From Lachnospiraceae bacterium (GTDB lineage Bacteria; Bacillota; Clostridia; Lachnospirales; Lachnospiraceae): DNA of 32,194 nt. The notes under the pieces were generated by a model that did not search any database, was not told the origin of the DNA, and worked only from the letters and a program-made list of their open reading frames with translations. Shown here in pieces: positions 16,157-22,722 of the stretch. A program made the position numbers and the translations under genes. Location: NCBI GenBank assembly GCA_021199475.1, contig JAJQHZ010000054.1, forward strand, positions 1,438-33,631, written 5' to 3'. Position 1 is the first letter of the stretch, and every line of letters begins with the position of its first letter.

Positions 16157-19100
16157 TCAAAGGATATCTTCCGTGCCGTCCAGCAGATAAACCTTTCCGC
16201 CCTTTGGAGGAGCATTCAGATAATTCGTGCGAATCTCCGCCTGCATCTGCGCAATCTCCTCCTGCAGGCCGCGCGCAGACATCCGCATCGCTCCTGCGCC
16301 GAGGATAATGACCTGCTCGAGCGCATCGGATGTGGCAACCGTCACGTGATAATTGTTTTTGCGCTTCATCTCGCGAACCGTTTTTTCAATATACTGATCC
16401 GCCGTCTCTGCTTCCTTTGTATAAACCACATAAATATTATGGTATCTGGACACCTCCGTCGCATGCCCGGCAACACGATAGGCATCGAACACCACAATCA
16501 CATGGATCCCTTTGTATCCCTGATAATTGCTCATCAGATCAAGCAGCCGTCCGCGGGCGCTCTCCAGAATGTCCTTTGCCAGCTCCTTTAGCTCCTCCCA
16601 GGCAAAAATGATGTTGTAGCCGTCCACCAACAGACATTCATTCTCGTTTCCCTTCCCGCCCCGGCGTCTCGTCTGAGCTTCGCTTCCGGAAATGCTTGCG
16701 CTTCGGGCCGAGCGGGTCGTCTGCGAGGCCTCATACCCCGCCCATCCGGAATCACTGCGGCTCTGTGCATTCTTTCCATACAGAAAACGATTGCGTTCCC
16801 GCTCTTTCGTCCCATAGGTGCGCTCAAAAATTGCACGAAGTTCGTCATCGTCTGCGACAGATCCCGAAGAGCCACTCCCGGAGCCGCCTGATCCAGCGGC
16901 AGCCTTTCCTGTATGCGTCGGACCACCATCCTCTTCCTTTTTTTCTCCCTGCCTTCTCTGCGCCATTTGGGCATACGCATCGGTATCCCGAATATGCGCG
17001 TAATCCGGCACCTCGTCCCAGTTCACGACAAATCCTGCCCCATGTGCACAGAAAACGGATCCGCAGGGGTTCTCCGTATCCGCCTGCGCGTCATAGCCGC
17101 GCTGCGCGATCACCTCCTGTGCATTGTGGCATTCCTCATAGCCCTTCAGGCGGCAGGACAGGCGCCCGCGCCCCTTTGTATAAGACAACAACTCCCTCTG
17201 GTAGCCGCGCATGGTCACAACCGGCGCAGTGCCCTCAATCATCATCATATCCGATATTTTCCCAGGCGCTGCAAACAGACCGGAAGCCCGCGAAGCACCG
17301 GCTTCCAATGGCTCATCGAACGAATCTGCCCCGGCGGATTCCTCCGAACCTCCCAAAATGCCGCTCTCACCTGATGTGCCAGAAGAACTGCCCCGGGCGG
17401 CATACACCGGCTCCGGCGAGCCCGCACTCCCGTGCATTCTCTGAATATCAGAAAGCGCCCGGCCAACGGATTCCATCGGCACCTCCATCCGAAAGCTGTA
17501 AACCGGTTCGAGCAAAACATTCTCAGCCCGACAAAGCCCCTGGCGCACGGCCCGGTAGGTTGCCTGGCGGAAATCGCCGCCCTCCGTATGCTTCTGGTGC
17601 GCCCGCCCGGCCACCAGCGTGATTTTCATATCCGTGATTTCCGAACCGGTCAGGACACCCAGATGGCTTTTTTCCTCCAGATGCGTCAGCACGAGACGCT
17701 GCCAGTTCAGATCCAGCTCGTCCACGCTGCAGCTGCTCTCAAACTGCAGTCCGCTGCCGCGCTCCGCCGGTTCCATCAGCAGATGCACCTCCGCATAATG
17801 ACGCAGCGGCTCAAAATGGCCCATGCCGACCACCGGCGCCGCGATCGTCTCGCGGTACACAATGCTTCCCTCGCCAAACTGAACCTTCCAGCCAAAACGC
17901 TCCTGAATCAGATTTTGCAAAACCTCCGTCTGCACCTCGCCCATCAACTGCGCGTGGATCTCTCCTTCGCTTCCTGCACCGTCCGATCCGAATGCAGAAT
18001 TCCCCGAATCCGTCGTTCGGGAACCGTCGGCCGCATTCTGCCCGTCCATGCGCGCCCGGGCAGCCGCCGCCCAGGTAATGTGCAGCTGCGGCTCCTCCTC
18101 CTCCAGCTGTTTCAGCTGTCGGAATGCACGGTGCACATCGGTTCCCTCCGGAAGCTCCATCCGATAGGACAGCACCGGCTCCAGCACCGGCACTTCTCCC
18201 TCCGGCTCTATGCCAAGTCCTTCCCCCGCGTACGTATGATCCAGTCCGGTAACCGCGCAAATTGTCCCCGCCTGCACCTCCGGCACCGTCTCATAATTTG
18301 CACCCGAAAAAATCCGGATCTGGTTGACCTTCTCTTCCCAGGTCTCCCGGTTCATCCGGCCGAGCGGCACCTGTATCCCGGAGCCGCCTTCTATTCGATT
18401 ATTCGCCGCACCCTGAGCTGTACGGTCATTGATCCGTCTGGTTTTCTCTTTCTGAAGCTGCGCATCGTGAGCTGCGCGGTTTTGCATCTGGTCAGCCAAC
18501 GCATCCCGCCGATTCGACAGCACATCCTTTACATGCAGCGTCCCGCCCGTAATTTTCATATGTGTCAGGCGGTTTCCCTGCGCGTCCCGCGTGATCTTGA
18601 ACACCCGTGCCCCGAATTCCTCCGGATACTCCCGCGTCAGGCAATACATCCGGAGTCCCTCCAGCAGCTCTTCCACGCCCTGAAGCTTCAGCGCCGACCC
18701 AAAATAGCACGGAAATACCTGCCGCCCGGCGATCAGCCCGGCAATCGCATCCGTTCCAATCTGCGTTCCCGACAGATACGATTCCAGCAACGCTTCGTCG
18801 CACATCGCCAGATTCTCCTGAAATTCCTCCGAATCATGCGGCACGGTAAAATCCATGCAGCGGTCGCCCAGCTTCTGTGTAAGCTCCGCCATCAGCGCGT
18901 CCCGGTCCGTCCCCGGCTGATCCATCTTATTCACAAACAAAAATACCGGAATCCCGTAGCGGGCAAGCAGCCGCCAGAGTGTCTCCACATGGCTCTGCAC
19001 CCCATCCGCACCGCTAATCACCAGAACCGCATAATCCAGCACCTGCAGCGTCCGCTCCATCTCCGCCGAAAAATCCACATGTCCCGGCGTGTCCAGAAGC

Positions 19101-19399
19101 GTTAACTGCACCCGTGACTCCCCGCCGCTCTTCGCCTCCAGAACGACCTGCGCCTGCTTCGAAAAAATCGTGATTCCGCGGCTGCGCTCCAGTTCAAAAT
19201 TGTCAAAAAACGCATCCTGATGATCCACGCGGCCAAGACTTCGGATGCGCCCTGTCAGATAGAGAATCCCCTCCGCAAGTGTCGTCTTACCGGCATCCAC
19301 ATGAGCCAAAAGACCAGCACATACTCTTTTACTTGTTCCGGATTGGCCCGTCAAATCCAGATTCCTTCCCGTTGCAGTTTTATTCGCCTGTTCGCTCAT
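16157..19399 (-). CDS. TetM/EF-G-like ribosomal GTPase fused to a C-terminal NYN (YacP/Rae1-like) nuclease domain
   Basis: 1080 residues. GTPase motifs: G1 AHVDAGKTT (32-40), switch I RSRGITIFSKQ (72-82), G3 DTPGH (103-107), G4 NKMD (157-160), G5 GSA (234-236). Domains II-V follow as in ribosomal-protection proteins; domain IV starts near LMGEVQTEVL (485) with VYRETIAAPV (514-523), and the TetM-like end ...GRGRLSCRLKGYEEC is near 743-757. After a Gly/Ser linker and a short conserved-looking segment (FERTYGTKERER, 858-869) comes an NYN/PIN-fold domain (923-1080): LLVDGYNIIFAW, VIVVFDAYRVAG, TKEAETADQYIE and VATSD give acidic residues D926, D972, D1001 and D1025. The B. subtilis homologue Rae1/YacP cleaves mRNA in the ribosomal A site. 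Hydrophilic inserts occur near 293-350, 447-482 and 655-712. AGGAGG precedes the ATG; the gene follows the dipeptidase by 10 bp. Confidence 0.9.
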   Translation of the reverse strand: MSEQANKTATGRNLDLTGQSGTSKRVCAGLLAHVDAGKTTLAEGILYLTGRIRSLGRVDHQDAFFDNFELERSRGITIFSKQAQVVLEAKSGGESRVQLTLLDTPGHVDFSAEMERTLQVLDYAVLVISGADGVQSHVETLWRLLARYGIPVFLFVNKMDQPGTDRDALMAELTQKLGDRCMDFTVPHDSEEFQENLAMCDEALLESYLSGTQIGTDAIAGLIAGRQVFPCYFGSALKLQGVEELLEGLRMYCLTREYPEEFGARVFKITRDAQGNRLTHMKITGGTLHVKDVLSNRRDALADQMQNRAAHDAQLQKEKTRRINDRTAQGAANNRIEGGSGIQVPLGRMNRETWEEKVNQIRIFSGANYETVPEVQAGTICAVTGLDHTYAGEGLGIEPEGEVPVLEPVLSYRMELPEGTDVHRAFRQLKQLEEEEPQLHITWAAAARARMDGQNAADGSRTTDSGNSAFGSDGAGSEGEIHAQLMGEVQTEVLQNLIQERFGWKVQFGEGSIVYRETIAAPVVGMGHFEPLRHYAEVHLLMEPAERGSGLQFESSCSVDELDLNWQRLVLTHLEEKSHLGVLTGSEITDMKITLVAGRAHQKHTEGGDFRQATYRAVRQGLCRAENVLLEPVYSFRMEVPMESVGRALSDIQRMHGSAGSPEPVYAARGSSSGTSGESGILGGSEESAGADSFDEPLEAGASRASGLFAAPGKISDMMMIEGTAPVVTMRGYQRELLSYTKGRGRLSCRLKGYEECHNAQEVIAQRGYDAQADTENPCGSVFCAHGAGFVVNWDEVPDYAHIRDTDAYAQMAQRRQGEKKEEDGGPTHTGKAAAGSGGSGSGSSGSVADDDELRAIFERTYGTKERERNRFLYGKNAQSRSDSGWAGYEASQTTRSARSASISGSEAQTRRRGGKGNENECLLVDGYNIIFAWEELKELAKDILESARGRLLDLMSNYQGYKGIHVIVVFDAYRVAGHATEVSRYHNIYVVYTKEAETADQYIEKTVREMKRKNNYHVTVATSDALEQVIILGAGAMRMSARGLQEEIAQMQAEIRTNYLNAPPKGGKVYLLDGTEDIL

Positions 19400-19409
19400 A
19401 AAACGCCTC

Positions 19410-20393
19410 CTATTTCATCGCCTCTTCCATCACGCGGAGGACATTTTTGTAAAAAATCTTTTCGATTTCGTTTCCAGTAAAGCCTTCCTTTGACAGAGCG
19501 TTCTCCAGAATGGACATCTGAGAGCAGTCGGAAATCTCCAGATTCCCGCCGATCCCGTCAAAGTCTGTGCCGATGCCCACGCAGTCCACGCCGCCGACAT
19601 CCGCGATGTGTCTGGCGTGCCGCGCCATCATGACTGCGGTGCTGTCCTTGCAGGTCGTATCCTCATTCAGAAAACAGGCCGCAAAATTAATTCCGGTCAC
19701 GCCGCCCGCGTTTCCGAGTGTCCGGATCATGTCATCCGTCAGGTTCCTCGGATGCGGGCTGATCGCCCGGGCGTTGGAATGGGTCGCCACAAACGGCTTT
19801 TTGCAGATATCAGCCACATCATAAAAGCCGCCGTCTGACAGATGAGAAACATCCACCAGCATCCCCAGCTCCTGCATATACCGGACTGCCTCCTTTCCAA
19901 AATCCGTAAGTCCCTGCTTCATAATCTCCGGATCTCTGGAATTCGGCGCTCCGAAGCAATTGTGATAATTCCAGGTCAGCGACAGCGCGCGGAATCCCAT
20001 CTTGTAAAATTCCTCCAGGTTTTCCATCCGGCCGTCGACCGCGCGGCCGTCCTCCATGGTCAGCACCGCGGACATTTTTCCGGCCTTCCGGTTTGCCCGG
20101 AGCTCTTCTGCGTTTTTTGCCTGCGCGATGATTTCCGGATAGTTCTTCAGATTGTCCATAAGGTACTTCCAGAGCGTATCGATGTATTCCCGATCCGGCA
20201 GCAGTTTGGAATTCCGGTACCCGCGATATTCATCCGATGGAAGAAAAATCGCAAAAAACTGTGCGAGCTCTCCCCCTTCCTTCATCCGATTAAAGTCGAC
20301 GGATGTATACGCAGAATCATACAGCTGGGCATTCTGCGGGTCACACGCATAAAGCATCATCAGGGTATCACAGTGCATATCAATAAATTGCAT
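19410..20393 (-). CDS. Membrane-dipeptidase-family (M19) metallopeptidase
   Basis: 327-residue zinc dipeptidase of the renal-dipeptidase family, which cleaves dipeptides including those with D-residues. Motifs: FIDMHCDTL at the start (HxD metal ligands), TMEDGRAVDG, LSLTWNYHNCFG, LVDVSHLSDGGFYDV (metal His), FVATHSNARAISPHPRNLTDDMIR (in part; second metal His), and GIGTDFDGIGG. I choose ATG 20393 because family members begin this way; the frame remains open upstream to 20522, but that stretch consists mainly of 13-bp tandem repeats and looks like leader. The ribosome site at 20393 is mediocre. It is the first gene of a probable two-gene unit with the GTPase-NYN fusion. Confidence 0.88.
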   Translation of the reverse strand: MQFIDMHCDTLMMLYACDPQNAQLYDSAYTSVDFNRMKEGGELAQFFAIFLPSDEYRGYRNSKLLPDREYIDTLWKYLMDNLKNYPEIIAQAKNAEELRANRKAGKMSAVLTMEDGRAVDGRMENLEEFYKMGFRALSLTWNYHNCFGAPNSRDPEIMKQGLTDFGKEAVRYMQELGMLVDVSHLSDGGFYDVADICKKPFVATHSNARAISPHPRNLTDDMIRTLGNAGGVTGINFAACFLNEDTTCKDSTAVMMARHARHIADVGGVDCVGIGTDFDGIGGNLEISDCSQMSILENALSKEGFTGNEIEKIFYKNVLRVMEEAMK

Positions 20394-20455
20394 ATCTTTT
20401 TCCGACCTTTCATCTATTTCAACAGCCGCTTTTTCAAAATCAGTCCGGCTTTCCG

Positions 20456-20500
20456 GTTTCCATGAACGGTTTCCATGAACGGTTTCCATAAACGATTTCC
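20456..20500 (-). repeat. 13-bp tandem repeat in the dipeptidase leader
   Basis: Three units of GTTTCCATGAACG (third with one change) plus a partial fourth, read on the plus strand. On the leftward strand each unit contains an ATG. It lies between the promoter at 20538-20566 and the likely start at 20393. Confidence 0.75.
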
Positions 20501-20537
20501 TATGCTTTTGCATAAACGTCAATTTTCCTATGCAAAT

Positions 20538-20566
20538 AAAATAGCACAGGGAAATGGCAGCGTCAA
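20538..20566 (-). promoter_or_regulatory. Promoter of the dipeptidase and GTPase-NYN unit
   Basis: Leftward TTGACG (20561-20566), 17 bases, TATTTT (20538-20543). Start near 20531, giving a leader of about 138 bases that carries the 13-bp repeats. Confidence 0.6.
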
Positions 20567-20753
20567 TTTATATTTCAATCCGATTCGTTCTCCTTGCTCA
20601 ACGATTACCACATGTCACATCCGTGCCATACAATCCGAAGCATAGGACTTAGACATGACACATGTCTTTTTTATGCCTTTTTTCAGAAATTTACCATCCA
20701 CGCAACCCCCCAGAAAAAGGCAAATATTTTTTGTTAAAAATTACGCAAAAAAG

Positions 20754-20783
20754 CTGTTATTTTTAAGTCTTCTATGCTATACT
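20754..20783 (+). promoter_or_regulatory. Putative promoter of the diguanylate cyclase gene
   Basis: CTGTTA (20754-20759), 18 bases, TATACT (20778-20783) with an extended TGC before the -10. It sits about 75 bases before the TTG start. The rest of 20567-20753 is AT-rich and shows nothing else. Confidence 0.45.
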
Positions 20784-20858
20784 TACGAAAAAAGAAAGTT
20801 CGTGATTGAAAAATGCACGGCATTTTCATGCATTTTTTGAGCCTGGAGGATACATTCG

Positions 20859-22352
20859 TTGCAAAAAAACAAAAATCTTACCCCGTTTTACGCGGTCATG
20901 CTTACTCTGTTCCTGATTTTCAGCGTCGTCAGCATTGGTGTCTTTTTCCGTTACAACCGACTGGCGATCCGGGAAAACGCAAAGGACACCATTCAGATTA
21001 CTTTGGACCGCGAACAATCTCATTTTGAGAACACAATTGAACTCCAGTATGAATATCTGGAGGGGATTGCCGATTACCTCGGCAAAAGCACAAATCTGAT
21101 CACGGAGGATTCCCTTCGGCTGATCAATAATGTTGCGGAAAAAAGCAGCCTTGACCTGATCGCCCTGATTGATTCGGAGGGTACCGCTTATTACAGCAAT
21201 GGCTCTGTGAGGGATCTCTCTGAGCGTGAGTATTTTCAGACTTCGATGAGCGGAGAACGCTCGCTCAGTGAGCCGGTGGAAAGCAAGGTGGACGGCACGA
21301 CCCGCGTGATTTTCAGTGTTCCGATCCTTCATGAAGAGGAAGTCGTCGGCGTGCTCGGCGGATCTTATGACATCAGTGCTCTGGGTGATATGCTGATCAA
21401 TGAAATCTATGAGGGAAGCGGACAGTTCCTGATTGTCTCGCAGGATGAGGATGGCACTGTGATCTCTCAGAGCGGCACCGAGCTTTTTGATCTGGACACC
21501 GGCGACAGCCTGACTCAGATTTACAAAGGATTCCGTTCCGTGACTACCACTTCCGATGGCAAAAAAGAAAGCTTCAGTGTTTCAAAGTGGATTGAAGACC
21601 TGGAGAACGGTGTTACACGGCTGATTACATTGGCCGAAGCGACCGAATCCTATTATTGTTATTACGAACCACTGGGTGTCAGCAACTGGATGCTCTGCTA
21701 TATCGTAAACGTGGAGGACGCGCATGCCTCCTACAGTCAGTTTACCTACTACGAAACCAGGCTGTTTCAGGTGCTGGCGATCGGTGTGCTGGTGGTGCTG
21801 CTGATCATCCTTGTCGTTACATTCCGCAAGCAGAAGAATCTGGTTCATTTCGCGGAGACCGACGCGCTGACCGGCATCTGCAACAAAAAGACCGCGGAGG
21901 AATATATTAAGCTCTGGCTCGCGGATGAAGCCTGCGACGGCACACAGGTTTTCCTGATGCTGGATGTAGATCATTTTAAGGAAGTCAATGACGTGTACGG
22001 GCATGCGGTCGGAGATATCGTCCTGAGCGCGATCGGCAACGGTCTGCGGGAGATCTTTCGTGATACAGACATCATCGGCCGCCTGGGCGGCGACGAGTTC
22101 GGCGTCTTTATGAAGAACGCGACTCCGGAGATGGCCGTGGAAAAAGCCGAGATGGTCTGTCAGATGGTGCGCTCGATCAAGGTCGACTCTCAGCCCTCCT
22201 TCAAGACATCCTGCAGCATTGGCGTTTCCCTTTTCCCGCAGCACGCCAAGAATTTCATGGATCTGTACCAGAAGGCCGACAAGGCGCTGTACATTTCGAA
22301 AAACAGCGGACGCAATCAGTTCACGCTGTATGATATCCGGACGATGGAATAA
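20859..22352 (+). CDS. Membrane diguanylate cyclase with extracytoplasmic Cache-like sensor
   Basis: 497 residues. A transmembrane helix (about 8-27) is followed by a roughly 260-residue extracytoplasmic domain with the Cache pattern (LIALIDSEGTAYYSNG, REYFQTSMSGERSLSEPVES in part, RVIFSVPILHEEEVVGVLGG), a second helix (about 302-323), then a GGDEF domain. The active site is GGDEF at 410-414; RDTD, five residues before it, is a canonical I-site, implying product inhibition by c-di-GMP. DVDHFKEVNDVYGH is the usual metal and substrate region. It makes the second messenger c-di-GMP in response to an outside ligand (inferred). Translation starts at TTG 20859, supported by GGAGGA 8 bases upstream; no nearby in-frame ATG fits. 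The last codons are duplicated downstream as tandem repeats. Confidence 0.92.
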   Translation: MQKNKNLTPFYAVMLTLFLIFSVVSIGVFFRYNRLAIRENAKDTIQITLDREQSHFENTIELQYEYLEGIADYLGKSTNLITEDSLRLINNVAEKSSLDLIALIDSEGTAYYSNGSVRDLSEREYFQTSMSGERSLSEPVESKVDGTTRVIFSVPILHEEEVVGVLGGSYDISALGDMLINEIYEGSGQFLIVSQDEDGTVISQSGTELFDLDTGDSLTQIYKGFRSVTTTSDGKKESFSVSKWIEDLENGVTRLITLAEATESYYCYYEPLGVSNWMLCYIVNVEDAHASYSQFTYYETRLFQVLAIGVLVVLLIILVVTFRKQKNLVHFAETDALTGICNKKTAEEYIKLWLADEACDGTQVFLMLDVDHFKEVNDVYGHAVGDIVLSAIGNGLREIFRDTDIIGRLGGDEFGVFMKNATPEMAVEKAEMVCQMVRSIKVDSQPSFKTSCSIGVSLFPQHAKNFMDLYQKADKALYISKNSGRNQFTLYDIRTME

Positions 22353-22450
22353 AGAGCAGTCCGGATGCGCCCGGACGATGGAATAAAAAGCAGACTGTAT
22401 GCGCCCGGACGATGGAATAAAAAGCAGACTGTATGCGCCCGGACGATGGA
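22337..22450 (+). repeat. 34-bp tandem repeat covering the diguanylate cyclase stop codon
   Basis: Three 34-bp units (22337-22370, 22371-22404, 22405-22438) plus a 12-base partial copy. Unit 1 includes the last codons and TAA of the cyclase gene; units 2 and 3 are identical to each other and differ slightly from unit 1. Each carries CCGGACGATGGAATAA, so the gene's terminal sequence is repeated after its own stop. Confidence 0.85.
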
Positions 22451-22722
22451 TGCCCGCAATAGAGTTGGAACGCATTCGCGTAAAACATAAAAGACTTAAA
22501 ACGACCCCGTTATCAGCTTTTGAAGCCGACCACGGGGTCTCTTTTATGCACAGGGGCACGTAAGGAGTATTGTGGCTTGCGCCACACGCGCCCCGCGCAG
22601 GCGAATAGGAGTTCGGCCAGCCGCCTCCTACTCGATCAGGGGCGCGTAAGGAAATTTTCCGGCTGAAGCCGGACGCTGTCTGCACTTCTGCACTTCATTC
22701 CGGTCCTGTAATTCTCAATCCA
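22451..22722. other. Gene-free region with terminator and GC-rich hairpin element
   Basis: After the 34-bp repeats comes the cyclase terminator (22503-22546), then a GC-rich element with two near-identical 16-base blocks (22551-22566 and 22637-22652, 15 of 16 matching) each followed by a small hairpin, GTGGC-TTGC-GCCAC and TCCGGC-TGAA-GCCGGA. A third stem, TAGGAG/CTCCTA, lies between. No gene seen. Confidence 0.5.
22503..22546 (+). terminator. Terminator of the diguanylate cyclase gene
   Basis: GACCCCGT (22503-22510) pairs with ACGGGGTC (22532-22539), followed by TCTTTTAT. The loop is long (21 bases). Confidence 0.6.

Noticed and set aside
16157-19399. Calling the long GTPase a tetracycline-resistance gene
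   Set aside because: The GTPase part is TetM-like, but the N-terminal extension, large inserts and NYN domain set it apart, and resistance cannot be inferred from sequence.
22337-22450. CRISPR array
   Set aside because: The 34-bp units are directly adjacent with no spacers.
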